This document shows, piece by piece, positions 1 to 11,944 of a stretch of 35,607 nt of DNA. Made by a program: the position numbers and the translations under genes. The first letter of the stretch is position 1, and every line of letters begins with the position of its first letter. Source of the DNA: Phaeodactylum tricornutum CCAP 1055/1 (lineage: Eukaryota; Bacillariophyta; Bacillariophyceae; Surirellales; Neidiaceae). Under the pieces are notes generated by a model. That model had not been told where the DNA came from, did no database searches, and saw only the letters and a program-made list of their open reading frames with translations. Where the stretch lies: NCBI RefSeq assembly GCF_000150955.2, contig NC_011684.1, forward strand, positions 728,619 through 764,225, given 5' to 3'.

Positions 1-896
1 TCCGATAAGTACGATAGCGCCCAGAGTGTGTCCGTCTGTAGGTCTACGGCGCTTTCGGCACCGACACCATTCTCAACTTCATTGAGAATGTTTACCAATG
101 CACTTATAAAAGGAGCAACAGCACCAAAATCGGGAGATGGTTTAAATCGACATAAATTGGAAATTGCCCAGGTAAAGTTCTGCAGTAGCGAGAGGTTCGC
201 TGGACGAGATATATTTTTCAACATACCGTTGGTCAACATCGGCGTGGCAAGGAGACCATCTCGGTTCTCAATGGAGTCTCCAGCCACATTTCCAATGCAC
301 CAAGCAGCTTGCTCACGAAGCTCCGCTGAGTCTGCATGATTGATAATACGGACCAAATGTGGGATGGCACCACTATGGGCCACATCCGATGTCCGACTTG
401 TTGAAGCAATGTTCGTGAGTGCCCATGCCGATTCAAACTGCAAACGTGGAGCGTCAGTTTTGTCCTCCTGCAAGAATCGTACCAAAAAAGAGATAATTCC
501 CGATCGAATTACCTGGACAACAGGTGGGTTTCGTTCCTTTGACAATAGTCGTCGAATTGCTTTGGTGGCGTCTGCTAGAGAATCGTCGTTCACCGACGCA
601 GGATTTGCCTCCCATGCGCGGAAAGTTTGCACAGAGCCAGCTACAGCAATGTCAATTTCTTTTGCAGTGGTTGGCACGGGTTGATGGGCTGCACTATCGA
701 TATTGCTGTCAATGGCTGTGCTTTGGTTTGACATCGGTGCTGTGCGACGTTTGGCCATGCGCTCGGCCATTCTGTTTTTTCGAATATGCAAAGTTGTCTC
801 TTCCCGAGATCGACGACCGTCTTCAGCTGACACGGTCTTCTTAAATGACGCATCACGACGAGGAACTAAAGCCGCCCAGGTATACAATTGTGGCAT
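1..896 (-). CDS. Importin subunit alpha (karyopherin alpha), N-terminal part; runs off the left edge
   Basis: Reading the minus strand from the ATG at 894-896 gives one open frame to the window edge, about 298 residues. The first ~60 residues are an importin-beta-binding domain: RRDASFKK, then RRSREETTLHIRKNR and MAERMAKRR, the basic signature of this domain. Armadillo repeats follow, with the family hallmarks FESAWALTNIAS, LREQAAWCIGNVAGDS and LLQNFTWAISNLCRFKPSP. Importin alpha binds classical nuclear localisation signals through its ARM groove and carries cargo through the nuclear pore with importin beta. Family members are about 520-550 residues, so roughly 45% is missing beyond the window. 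The first 12 residues (MPQLYTWAALVP) are unusual, so a short upstream exon or different start is possible. It is divergent from GAPDH. Family assignment is very secure. Confidence 0.93.
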   Translation of the reverse strand, partial: MPQLYTWAALVPRRDASFKKTVSAEDGRRSREETTLHIRKNRMAERMAKRRTAPMSNQSTAIDSNIDSAAHQPVPTTAKEIDIAVAGSVQTFRAWEANPASVNDDSLADATKAIRRLLSKERNPPVVQVIRSGIISFLVRFLQEDKTDAPRLQFESAWALTNIASTSRTSDVAHSGAIPHLVRIINHADSAELREQAAWCIGNVAGDSIENRDGLLATPMLTNGMLKNISRPANLSLLQNFTWAISNLCRFKPSPDFGAVAPFISALVNILNEVENGVGAESAVDLQTDTLWALSYLS

Positions 897-2744
<1,848 letters not shown>

Positions 2745-3649
2745 AGCAAAGATCATGACTTTAGAAAAGCATTGGTAATTGCATACGAGGTCTCTCAATG
2801 TTTAGTACACAGGAGGTTTGAGGTCGCATTTTTTACGGCATACTTCTCAGTTATTCTTTCTAGTTCGATTTCTGTACCTAGCTTTGCCACATACAAGTTT
2901 TCGCGGAAGTAATTGACGTAGATTGATTTGCTTACATACGCTTTTGTGTCTCCTGGTTTCTTCCAGAAAGAGACTTTCGTGCTTATTGAGTTACTGTAGG
3001 TTTTTGACACTGCCCTCCTTTGATTTGGCTTTGCCTGCGCCAGATAGCGTACCATGAGGCAGGTCAATTTGCACATTGTATGTGGATTGGATACTTTACA
3101 CCTGGAGCCTAAAAGCTCTAATTGATAGTGTTACTATGTTTCCAATGTACCCATGCACTTCTTTGCAGCCATACTTTGTGTTAGTGAATGCAGCAATGGG
3201 AGTGTTCTAACAGTGGATTCCAGAGTTTGTGATGAGTCTGAAAGTGGAGTGGTTGCTGTTAAACCTGATGTATGCCAAAGCACAGTTTAAAAGGCTTACA
3301 GACTCACAATTGAGATTCATTCAGGACTCATCCCTGTGCAATCTTTCATTGACAGCTGCTTGTGTCTACCTAAACAAAACATTACAGATATGCACGTACA
3401 CACGCAGTTTCTGTCGAGTCTCTACATCCTTTGTTTCTAGTTGACAACCCTTTTTCTGAGTCAAGAGTAAATAGTCATAACACAAGTAATTGTCAAGTTT
3501 ACTGAGAGTTCAGTGTTAAACATCGTGCTTCCTTTGAAGGATTGGTAGTAAGAATTGTAAGCTCTGAGTCAAAGTAACTGTTTTTTCCCTTGGCTTTGAG
3601 CCGACAATGATTCCTTTCATATGAGAGAATTCTACCTGCTTACGAGTGT
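2745..3649. other. AT-rich intergenic stretch downstream of GAPDH
   Basis: No recognisable gene. The best open frame is minus 3076-2795 (93 codons, ATG start); its residues, for example KVSFWKKPGDTKAYVSKS and GTEIELERITEKYAVKN, look more protein-like than most chance frames, but I cannot name a family. It might be a remnant of a mobile-element protein. A plus frame at 3229-3444 has no features. The rest gives no signal I can interpret. Confidence 0.3.
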
Positions 3650-4320
3650 ATTTGTAGAATACGACGAAAGAGTATAAGTTGGGGGAAAGCCTCGTAGAGG
3701 CTCCGATTGTTTTAATTGGTAGGTTTTTAGATTGAGATTGTGAGAGTAAAATATAGATTCCAAAATGAAACCTTTTGTGTTGGAAACAGAACGCACAAAT
3801 GTAGAAACCAAGTAGCCAATGTACTGGCTATCGAACCATTGACATAGTTTTTGTCGAGACGATTGGATCACCTATGTGATCGCCAAACCATCGAGTTCGA
3901 GTGGTGTCACCAGTATCTGTTGACAACTTTCATCTAGGGAAACCGTATGGTAATCAGGAATATTTCGTTCCCAGCATATCAGGTTTGATAAGACGAGTCG
4001 TCTTATACGCCTCATGCAACGGAAACCTGAGTTGTGTATGTTGCAAACATTTGGATGCATAACGCAAAAAAATTGTTTTCCTATGAGACGCTTCGTATTT
4101 TCCTCCGGCATGCCATACACGGGCAATGAACCCGACGAGGACAGTCGTCTGGCCACTGCGTCTGTCCTACGACAGAGTCAGGAAAAAGGAAATGGCAACG
4201 AGGCCAGGATCTAGAGCTAGTGAATCCTAGATAGATGTTCCAACAAATAATGCTAAAGCTAAGCAATTCTATCTACAACGTAGTATCAAATTGTAGCATT
4301 GTGTGGCTATAATTTATCAC
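3650..4320. repeat. Dispersed hairpin-rich repeat E, copy 1
   Basis: This stretch is a diverged relative of 16060-16840. Shared landmarks in order are GGGGAAAGCCTCGTA near the left end, several short inverted repeats, AATGTTCCAACAA-like sequence, and the right end GTGGCTATAATTTATCAC. Hairpins here include GATCAC/GTGATC (3866-3871 with 3876-3881), ATAAGAC/GTCTTAT (3988-3994 with 4000-4006), CGGG/CCCG (4120-4123 with 4131-4134) and GACGA/TCGTC (4134-4138 with 4145-4149). Small frames inside (3872-4156 minus, 4014-4214 plus) have no recognisable protein. It may be a MITE-like element or a structured non-coding RNA gene. The boundaries are approximate except the right one, where the two copies part at 4320. 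Confidence 0.6.
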
Positions 4321-4614
4321 ATAGTCAAGCAAAAGCATCGATTCCATTTCTCAATTTTGACGTCCTTCGAGTAGATCAAATTGTTAGTCAAAAAGTTTTG
4401 AGCGGTCTTGCCGTCACTCGCAACGACTAAAATGATTTGGGCAACTCGGTTGACCTGACACTAATTGTAATGTTGAGTGTCGGTCTTTTCGAGGGAGAAC
4501 GTAATCATATTTGCGACAGAAAGGCAGTCGTCTTTTGTCTCCCGGAGTACCCTGATATCCTTCTCTCCTTCCTTCCTTCTGCAAGTTACTTTCGTGTAGA
4601 CGACACGGAGAAGC
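4321..4614. other. Intergenic region upstream of the oxygenase gene
   Basis: 294 bp with no gene I can support. It contains pyrimidine-rich sequence (4560-4580) and should hold the promoter and 5' leader of the downstream oxygenase gene. The stretch is AT-rich and has no repeat shared with the rest of the window. Confidence 0.4.
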
Positions 4615-5802
4615 ATGAGAGTGTTCTGGTCGGCTTGGATCGCTTCTTTTTTAGCCAATCATAAAGTGGACAGAGCAGATTCTGTTGGAATAAGAGAGCG
4701 GGAGCGTTTTCCATCGGGGAACAAGAACACTCCACGAAATCAGCGCTGCTATAAAATGACAGCCTTCGCGGGAGGGTTCGGAAACGACACGTCAAAACGC
4801 GCAGCCAAGCAAAACAAAAATTCCAGACGTCCGAAACGAGGATTGAGTGACTTGGCTCCTCCAGTTGCAAGTACCGAATCCATGTCAGTCCAGCTCGATA
4901 AATGGGGGCTTCCTCCGCCAACCGCGGAAGACATTTTCCCTGCTTTGCCTCCCGGAACTGAGCTGATACCTGCTAGGAAATCGAGCACAGAACACACTTT
5001 GACCGAAATCCGGAAGGCTCTGAAAGATCACTTCCCTCTGACGCTCGATCGTTTTGATGACAACGGGGTAGAAACGAGCACACTCGACGGCCGCGAACCC
5101 ATGCGATTGCGAATGTTGCATCAGTCACCTCCAGTGATTGCTATTGATCACTTCTTAACCCCCGATGAATGCCTAAACGTTGAGCACGCTGCGATGCCGC
5201 CTTCTTCAACGCCAAAACACACAGAAGGGGAATACCACAACGAGGCCGTTCGGGTAAATTCGGCCACTTTTTCGCCTTTGGCTCAGTCTAAACGCACTTC
5301 TACGTCCTGGTTTTGCTATTATTCTCAAGTACCAACGTTGCTGGCGAAAGCACATCATGTGTTGGGCATCTTGTTCCCACAAATGGAAGAACCGCAAATT
5401 GTTCGGTACAAAACGGGCGAGGAGTTCTCGTGGCACTACGACGAAGTTCCAACTCCACAGCTTGGGAACGGCGGACAGCGACTGGCTACGCTTCTGGTAT
5501 ATCTTAACACAGTTGAAAGAGGCGGTGGTACAGTTTTTAGAGACTTACGGACCCCGGACGGATCTCTTTTGACGATGCAACCAGTACAAGGGTCGGCTCT
5601 TATGTTCTTTCCCGCCTATGCCGACGGCCGACCCGACGATCGAACCTTACATAAGGGCGAAATGGCCGCGGATGAGAAAAGAATAGTGCAAATGTGGATC
5701 CATGAGCGACCTTACACGGCTGCCGTACCGATGGGGAACTCTCAGGAAGCTGCTATAGAAGCAATTGTACGAGCCAGTCGAGATCTGTGCTACACTCCTT
5801 AA
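4615..5802 (+). CDS. 2-oxoglutarate/Fe(II)-dependent oxygenase, prolyl 4-hydroxylase-like
   Basis: 395 residues from the ATG at 4615. The C-terminal half has the double-stranded beta-helix fold of prolyl 4-hydroxylases: it begins near PPVIAIDHFLTPDECLNVE, carries YKTGEEFSWHYDEVP with the iron ligands His274 and Asp276, then LATLLVYLN and GGGTVF, and ends with the third ligand His346 in LHKGEMAADEKR followed by Lys355, which would bind 2-oxoglutarate. The complete His-Asp-His-Lys set predicts an active enzyme. The substrate (peptidyl proline or another protein side chain) is not determined. The first ~150 residues are basic and low in complexity. The internal Met48 (ATG at 4756, MTAFAGGFG) is an equally good start and would drop a poorly conserved leader. 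It converges on the next gene with 132 bp between stops. Confidence 0.88.
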   Translation: MRVFWSAWIASFLANHKVDRADSVGIRERERFPSGNKNTPRNQRCYKMTAFAGGFGNDTSKRAAKQNKNSRRPKRGLSDLAPPVASTESMSVQLDKWGLPPPTAEDIFPALPPGTELIPARKSSTEHTLTEIRKALKDHFPLTLDRFDDNGVETSTLDGREPMRLRMLHQSPPVIAIDHFLTPDECLNVEHAAMPPSSTPKHTEGEYHNEAVRVNSATFSPLAQSKRTSTSWFCYYSQVPTLLAKAHHVLGILFPQMEEPQIVRYKTGEEFSWHYDEVPTPQLGNGGQRLATLLVYLNTVERGGGTVFRDLRTPDGSLLTMQPVQGSALMFFPAYADGRPDDRTLHKGEMAADEKRIVQMWIHERPYTAAVPMGNSQEAAIEAIVRASRDLCYTP

Positions 5803-5934
5803 CGGATAGTGTTGTATAGTAGACGTAATGTGGAGAGTATGGCTGCCTCTACTATAGTTCCTCCCGTGTTGTATCATCTTAAGCGGAATTACGCATACAA
5901 CTCCTTTTTTCATGTCTATTCATCGCTGTACTCT

Positions 5935-7221
5935 TTAAAAGAGCTTCAAGTCGTCATCGTTGAGACTTTTTCGTGGTTTGTTCTTAAGAAGATTCTCATA
6001 TTTGCCTCCTGTGTACACGGCACCCAGTTGCGTGAGAGAATTGTAAGAAATGGACAAGTCTTTGATGTAGCTCAGGTTGGATCCAGCATATTTGTTCAAC
6101 CAAGTCGAGCTTGTAGGAGAATCCTTATCCATCACTAGCATGGCGATCCAACCGTACTCTTCAAACGCGTCCGGTCCTTGCTTTTTGGATTTTTCGGCAA
6201 TGTCCTTTAAATACTTATTGAAAGTCTTTTCATTGATCTGGTCTTTGGCGAGGCGATCACCAAAACGGGATTCTCGGGATCCAAAACTATCGGCAATGTA
6301 CCAACCATCATCAGGATCCTCGTATTCTGGATCAGATTCGAGTTCAGCCTGAGCAATATCGTCGTCGGTTAAGGGCTTGAATTCAGACAAGCGTCCCATT
6401 TTGCCCGGTTCACGGAAGCGGGGACGAGCCGACTGTTTCCAGTCTTCCACCGTTCGAGTCTTTTCGACGTATTCTAGCGTTAGCAAACCACTCAGAAGAG
6501 CGGTCATTTCCCGGTCTGTTAATCCAGCATTACGAAAAGCGTTTTGTACGTCAGCAAAATCGCGTTTGCCCGAAAACAAGTCAATGGGAACATCGCTGAC
6601 GGGTGCCTTTATCGGAGCGTCGGCCCGCCCGAGTTGCACCGCTAATACGGGCCCCCCGATCGATTCAATCGACTGTGAGCCTCCGATGGCAATGGCGTCA
6701 GCAATCGTAATGGCGACTTTCTTACGCAAGTTCTTTTCCGCTTCGATTAGTGTGAGGCAGGCCTGCTGCAAGTTCTTGGTGTAGGCGTCGTCAGCCTTGG
6801 TGGAGAGGACGACCTTGAGAATACTACCGTCGGGTCCGTATTTCTGCGTCTTGGAGTCAAAAGAGAGTCCGTCGAGTAGGGCGAGTTGATAGAAGCTCGG
6901 AGCAAGCTGCGGATTTTTCAAAATGGCCCGTCGGACGCTTTCCCGCACGGAATCTACTGCGCCTACTCTAAGTTCTTGATCTCCGTACATGGCTGGATCG
7001 AAAAAGACTTGGGCGTTGGCAGGCGTGACGGCGATGTTGGCGTTCCACAGCGTTGCCGCTGTAGTTCCTACCAAGGCGTTCCCGAATCCCCGGCGATCCA
7101 TTGCCAGTCGAGAGTTTCTAGCGGATGTAAAAGACGACAATGGATGCGGAGACTGGAACGCCAAAGTACTCGTCAACGACAACAGCACGGCTAGCGGAGC
7201 CGCTTTCAAAGATAGTTTCAT
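5935..7221 (-). CDS. Thylakoid-lumen heme-peroxidase-fold protein, TL29/APX4-like
   Basis: 428 residues from the ATG at 7219-7221. The start is a signal peptide with a diatom-style TLA/FQ cleavage site (residues 19-23, Phe22), then a transit region, then a second leader with twin arginines (43-44), a hydrophobic stretch and an ANA cleavage motif (68-70). This arrangement sends proteins to the thylakoid lumen by the Tat route. The mature part resembles the class I peroxidase fold: SFYQLALLDG near the start, ADAIAIGGSQSIESIGGP, VQLGRADAP, and a C-terminal acidic region. Where active enzymes have the proximal-histidine stretch ALSGAHTLG, this one reads TALLSGLLTLEYVE, with no histidine. Plant TL29 has likewise lost peroxidase activity and associates with photosystem II. 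The lumen location is well supported; the family call is my recognition without a search. Confidence 0.68.
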   Translation of the reverse strand: MKLSLKAAPLAVLLSLTSTLAFQSPHPLSSFTSARNSRLAMDRRGFGNALVGTTAATLWNANIAVTPANAQVFFDPAMYGDQELRVGAVDSVRESVRRAILKNPQLAPSFYQLALLDGLSFDSKTQKYGPDGSILKVVLSTKADDAYTKNLQQACLTLIEAEKNLRKKVAITIADAIAIGGSQSIESIGGPVLAVQLGRADAPIKAPVSDVPIDLFSGKRDFADVQNAFRNAGLTDREMTALLSGLLTLEYVEKTRTVEDWKQSARPRFREPGKMGRLSEFKPLTDDDIAQAELESDPEYEDPDDGWYIADSFGSRESRFGDRLAKDQINEKTFNKYLKDIAEKSKKQGPDAFEEYGWIAMLVMDKDSPTSSTWLNKYAGSNLSYIKDLSISYNSLTQLGAVYTGGKYENLLKNKPRKSLNDDDLKLF

Positions 7222-7901
7222 GGTGCTTCCTTAGATTGAGACTACCAGTTTTGCTGAGACTGACTGAGAAACCGTTGGTGACGGGCACTTGCTGGAGAAT
7301 AGCTTTTTTCGTTCGAGGAGCGCGCGAAGGATTTGCTAATGGAACGGCAGACAATTGATCTTTTGGATGAGCCCTTTCTCTGTCTATTGTTGTGTGTGAA
7401 TCGTCGTGTGTGACAGATGACAATGAGTGTGCGAAATGTAGTATGGTTGATGGTTGATGGTCCCCTCTACGAGCAATCGCGATACGTACTAGTTGTTGGT
7501 GTCAGCACCGATCATGGATCGCCAACGCAGACACGACATGTGTGATTCCGTTTAGCTCTGGAGAGTACAGGTTACTGATCGTATTTCGATTCGCTTGGAG
7601 GATGGAATGACGTCATAGGGAGACTGACTGGAATGATCCTTTGTTTGTTCGAAATTTAACATTATTTAAATATTAAATATAAAACTCGATACATAGGCCA
7701 CTGTATTTGGACAAGTCTCACATCAGCAAATCACAGTCACTTTCGAGATATGGATGACCGAAACTCAAACCGCTTGGCGATCGATGTTGGATTTGCAACA
7801 CACAGAAAGTGGAAAATGGCTTCTGTTGCATCGAAGCAAGCAAGCGCACCGTTGCAATTCTTTTCGATTTGACAGACTGACCAAGCCTATCATTCTCTAC
7901 C
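7222..7901. promoter_or_regulatory. Divergent intergenic region between the lumen protein and GT92 genes
   Basis: 680 bp between divergent starts. It includes an AT-rich block at 7655-7685 (TTAAATATTAAATATAAAA) that could hold a TATA-like element, and ATGACGTCATAG at 7607-7618. TGACGTCA there is a perfect bZIP/CRE palindrome; this element type is known in diatom CO2/cAMP-responsive promoters, so photosynthesis-linked regulation of the lumen gene is plausible but not shown. Small frames in the region have no recognisable content. Confidence 0.45.
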
Positions 7902-10421
7902 ATGCCGGCATTTTCGAGCAAGTTCGGTTCGGCAGCGCGTCCTTTGCCCGTGCGCCGACGAACTATGGGCTCCGGTAGTCGACGCAAATGGACTTCTGCG
8001 TCACCAACCTGCTGGATCGGCATGACAATGTTTTGCTTGGTGGTTACCTATGTGGCTGTTGTTGTTGTTGTGACACGCAATCACATCGTAGGAGAAGATA
8101 AATCCTACCATGAAGACAGTCCTTTGGCTGCACACGCGCCGGAAGCCCCATTGAAGTCGTCCCGGAAAAACCGACTCGACTCTGTCCAAGACACGGGGAG
8201 GAAAGAGCAGCAAATCGAAACGCGAGCAGAAAAGACCAAAAGGAATCCCTTTCGGCGACAACACCTAGAAAATCCCTTCGGACACGGCGTAGCACCGGAC
8301 GTCTTGCTTCCAAAAGACGAAGGAGACGGGACTGACGCCGAACCAAACCATCTCGCCGCAAAGATAGACCCGCCTCCGGAGACACATCCTTCACCAGACT
8401 TTATTTTGAAAGCATTTCTAGAGCCCTCGAGTCTGGACGAGTGGACTCGCAAGCCGTTGCCTATCCGATCGCAAGCAAAGCAACATAATTTGCGAGAAAT
8501 ATCGTATCCGCGATTGAATTCTTGTTCGAAATTGATACAACAATGGCCGGTTGATGACACTCCCGCAGACATTGATCCCTTTCTACCTTGGATCCACGAC
8601 GTTTTTCCGACTCATGATGGAGCATATGTACAGTTTGTGGCACAAAACAAACGTCGCTGCAAGACGGGTCACAAGGAAAAAGATATTATGGCTCACATGC
8701 AGCCACAAGTTGCACTCTTTCAGCACGTTCCCATCAAGCGCCTCTCCAAGGATGATGGTACCGCTTCCGAAACACGATACCGTTTGTCGAGCCACGAAGA
8801 GGCCGACCCCGATGGCGTCGTCACACGTTTCATTTGTCGATTCAAACCAAGTATGGAAGAAACACTCTCCGAATTCAATTTCGACTACGATTGGACGGCT
8901 CTGAGGAAACGGTACAAGAACACCTTTTCCGAAGACGACGGCGGCATCAAATCAATTCACACATCACAACTCCTTTTTCGCTGTCCTATTCCAAAGGCAT
9001 TACAAAACGACATTCGTCTGGGTCGATCGGTCGATCCGAAAACCGACTGGACCAAGTACTTTGTGGATCTGATTCCTATACGTACACCTCCTCGGTATGG
9101 ACCGCCCAAGCAGTTCTTGCAGCCCCAGTACAAAGACTTTTTGGACAATAATGTTACGGCACGATTCGATCCAGAACACGAGTGGGGATCACAGCACATT
9201 CTGCCCGCCATCAAGGATTCTGGGCGCTGGGAAAACATTCCAATTTGCCAACCGTCTCTTATGACATACGAAAACCAAAAGGCCGACGAAGACTTATCTG
9301 CCTTGATCCTATCCACAACACACGCTATTGAGCCTGTCAAAAAGCACCGTTTAGTTTCCTGTATTTGGGCTTCTGCGGGATATACAACGCGTGGAAACCG
9401 ATTTGCCATAAATGATGGGCAGCGACGATTGTTGGAATGGATTTCCTACAACAAAGTGATCGGATTCGACCACTTTTATCTGTATGACAACTCGGGGGCT
9501 TTCAGCAATGATACTTCACTGAAAAGTGTGGCAGATCTTTTTCCAGACGACGTCACCTACATCCCTTGGCCGTCACAAATATGTAACAATAATCCCAACA
9601 ACGTTGACAGCGTCGGCGAACGCTCTTCCCAGTACGCAGCGGAGTCTTCTTGCCGGCTGCGGTTTGGTCCCCACGTCGACTGGATTGGCCAGTTTGATAT
9701 CGATGAATATCTGATTCCCATGGGAAAGCATTCCGACGTCTTATCTTTGTTGAAAGAGTTGGAAGCCGAAGATACGCGCATTGTTTCTTTCGGCTCTTGG
9801 CGCGCGTGGCCTCGACGCGCGTTTATTGACGAGATTGTGGAAATAAATGACCCAGAGATATGCTGGCACAACGAACCTTGCTTTCACTTACAGATTCCTC
9901 TGAAACATACTATGCTTCAAGCCTATAATTGCGATCGACAACCGCCCGGTCAAAAGAAAGAAGTGATGCCCGCTGAGAAGCAGTTGTACCGTCCTGACTA
10001 TGTCCTGCAGCATTTTATACACTACTCAGCCGTCACGACTTTGTCAGAAAAAAATGAGAGCGAATATGTAAAAGAGGGGATGGTATGGAAGCCTCGTGGT
10101 TTTCCCGATCCTCGGCAGCGCTTCGGGGACGAACTATCCGAAGCACTTATGATCCATACCAAGGCAGTTGCAATTCAAGATACATCCGGTTGGCAACGCA
10201 TGTGTCATGTCGACAACTTGAAGCTTCCGAGAAGAAAGCAAGGACTTTGTCGTCTTGGACTACCTTGGCCGAAAGATCCTGCAATGGCGGCACAGAATGG
10301 AACGAAAGAAGGCTGGGCCTTTAATTGCTACGTGAACGAAAAGGTCGAAGCACAGCTGATACCGAAGCTCGAGGAATCCATGAGACAGAGAGCTCCGCAC
10401 TTCTTTGATCTAAGACAATAA
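7902..10421 (+). CDS. Type II membrane glycosyltransferase, GT92 (DUF23) family
   Basis: 839 residues from the ATG at 7902. A short basic cytosolic tail is followed by one membrane segment at about residues 37-58 (CWIGMTMFCLVVTYVAVVVVV), then a long charged stem and a luminal catalytic part, the plan of a Golgi glycosyltransferase. The GT92 domain begins near residue 480: VSCIWASAGY, then GQRRLLEWISYNKVIGFDHFYLYDN, typical of the family. IGQFDIDEYLIP (about 596-607) holds the acidic metal- and nucleotide-sugar-binding motif. FIHYSAVTT near residue 705 matches the C-terminal part of the domain. Known members add galactose to glycan cores; the substrate here is unknown. Residues ~180-480 are an unassigned extension. 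It converges on the PDZ gene with 84 bp between stops. Confidence 0.87.
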   Translation: MPAFSSKFGSAARPLPVRRRTMGSGSRRKWTSASPTCWIGMTMFCLVVTYVAVVVVVTRNHIVGEDKSYHEDSPLAAHAPEAPLKSSRKNRLDSVQDTGRKEQQIETRAEKTKRNPFRRQHLENPFGHGVAPDVLLPKDEGDGTDAEPNHLAAKIDPPPETHPSPDFILKAFLEPSSLDEWTRKPLPIRSQAKQHNLREISYPRLNSCSKLIQQWPVDDTPADIDPFLPWIHDVFPTHDGAYVQFVAQNKRRCKTGHKEKDIMAHMQPQVALFQHVPIKRLSKDDGTASETRYRLSSHEEADPDGVVTRFICRFKPSMEETLSEFNFDYDWTALRKRYKNTFSEDDGGIKSIHTSQLLFRCPIPKALQNDIRLGRSVDPKTDWTKYFVDLIPIRTPPRYGPPKQFLQPQYKDFLDNNVTARFDPEHEWGSQHILPAIKDSGRWENIPICQPSLMTYENQKADEDLSALILSTTHAIEPVKKHRLVSCIWASAGYTTRGNRFAINDGQRRLLEWISYNKVIGFDHFYLYDNSGAFSNDTSLKSVADLFPDDVTYIPWPSQICNNNPNNVDSVGERSSQYAAESSCRLRFGPHVDWIGQFDIDEYLIPMGKHSDVLSLLKELEAEDTRIVSFGSWRAWPRRAFIDEIVEINDPEICWHNEPCFHLQIPLKHTMLQAYNCDRQPPGQKKEVMPAEKQLYRPDYVLQHFIHYSAVTTLSEKNESEYVKEGMVWKPRGFPDPRQRFGDELSEALMIHTKAVAIQDTSGWQRMCHVDNLKLPRRKQGLCRLGLPWPKDPAMAAQNGTKEGWAFNCYVNEKVEAQLIPKLEESMRQRAPHFFDLRQ

Positions 10422-10505
10422 CAGCGTCAATATGGTCTGTTATTAACACTGATATTGAATGTATCTAAGACAACGGAAGGCTGTACGAACGATTCCCCCG
10501 CTTAC

Positions 10506-11512
10506 TTAAGCGTCTATATTTTTCATCTTTCCAGTAGTTGGATCTCGGATGAAAGTTCCGGATGGGCTTGATCGCGAAGACCATGGTTTGACTACACTAG
10601 CCGCCTCGGATGCAGGTATGGGTTCCGGTTTAGGCGATGCGGCGGGCATGTCTTCGTTCCACATACTGTACATATTTCCTACCAAGTCCTCTTCCTCCGC
10701 AGCACTGTCTGCGGCGTCAACATCATCAACAGCCTCCATGCTGTCATCAGAATCATTGGCGTAGTCGTAGCCACTCTTCAAAAAATCCAAGACGCATTGC
10801 TCAGCTTCCGACTCGCTCTGGTCCTCATTGCCACACAGATCTACAATGGCTTGCTCGTGATCCTCGACGACGGTTGTTCCCCTCGCAAGCTTTAGAGATA
10901 GGGACTCATTTTCCGGTCGAGATGCGACTAGTCCTTTACTGAAAAGAACAAGGAAACGAGAGAGTCTTTGAGCGTACGGATCGTATTTTTTCCACCGTCC
11001 TTGACGCAATCGCACACTTACATCGTCTCGATCCCGAGACCGGAGACATCCATTATTTGATCACCAGTGACCGCCGTGACCCCTATTAGGACGTCTCCCA
11101 CTGCGATTCCAGCTTTAGCGGCATTCCCATCCGGAACGACTTTGCTGACGAATACGTGTCGTCCTACGCCGAGGCTTTCTTCTACCGTGCAACCAAGGGG
11201 TCTGTGGGGTGATATTTGCAATTCGAAGAATTCTGCGTCGACAAAGTAGGACTCCGCGGACTTTGTCACAATCGTCACACTCGTGTCATCGTCGGAAAGA
11301 GCTTTCGCCAATTTGAGCGTCATTGCGCGGTGAGACGAGAGGTGACTGTGGGATCCCTTCTTTTGTGCGAACCGACGACGACTCGTGCACTGAGAAAGCG
11401 GAGACGCTTGCATACCGAAACCAACACATCCCAGTGCATTCGCTGTCAGCACCAGCAAAAGAGACAGGATTGCCCAAAACACAAAGGACAACATCCGCGA
11501 CGCAACATGCAT
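10506..11512 (-). CDS. PDZ-domain protein with N-terminal signal or membrane anchor, two exons
   Basis: Exon 1 is 11512-11022 and exon 2 is 10938-10506 on the minus strand, giving 307 residues. The start is the ATG at 11512; the frame is open further upstream but has no earlier ATG. Residues ~7-27 (MLSFVFWAILSLLLVLTANAL) form a signal peptide or anchor, possibly leading to the plastid. A PDZ domain follows at about 98-185: PLGCTVEESLGVGRHVFVSKV, then GNAAKAGIAVGDVLIGV, then SLSLKLARGT. The 83-bp intron (11021-10939) has a GTAAGT donor and a TTCTTTTCAG acceptor; splicing reads GLGIETIKGLVASRPENES and completes the domain. Exon 2 ends in an acidic Ser/Asp/Glu-rich tail. PDZ domains bind C-terminal peptides; no protease domain is present, so it is not a Deg/Ctp protease. 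The partner is unknown. Confidence 0.8.
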
Positions 11513-11944
11513 ATTCCCCGTACGGACGGTCGGCGACGAGTTTGTACAGTTTGAGAGTCCTTCCGGTGAGTATGGCGCAATGTTACTAGAACGGATAGCA
11601 GATGGCGGCGGAACTTCTAAAGAAATGCCAAAAGTGAAAGCCAGATCCAAAACGAAGAGAAAGTGAGCAAAGAACTACGTTGCCTACGTCACGCTCTTCC
11701 TGGAAACGCATGAAGGCCAGACACCTGACCTATCTACGTATTTGGATTGGTCTTTACATGTCGTCACTATATCCAGCTTAAACCATCTGACACATGATCC
11801 CCTTCGACAAGCCTACGTTGTCCACGCTGCACATCCGAGAAAACCCCACATCTACAATTACATTAATTTACAGTCAATTCGCACTTTCTACCGCTGGCCG
11901 TAGCGACTCCATTGCAATGAATACAGGAATTGAATGTCCGTAAT
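11513..11944. other. Intergenic region with no supported gene
   Basis: 432 bp between the divergent PDZ gene and a possible small gene. The open minus frame continues through 11650 but lacks an ATG and looks non-coding. It presumably holds the PDZ promoter. No repeat or RNA was seen. Confidence 0.4.

Noticed and set aside
11000-11021. A 22-bp intron (GTAAGT to CAAG) in the PDZ gene
   Set aside because: Too short for splicing; the acceptor at 10940-10939 with its pyrimidine tract gives a normal 83-bp intron and completes the PDZ domain.
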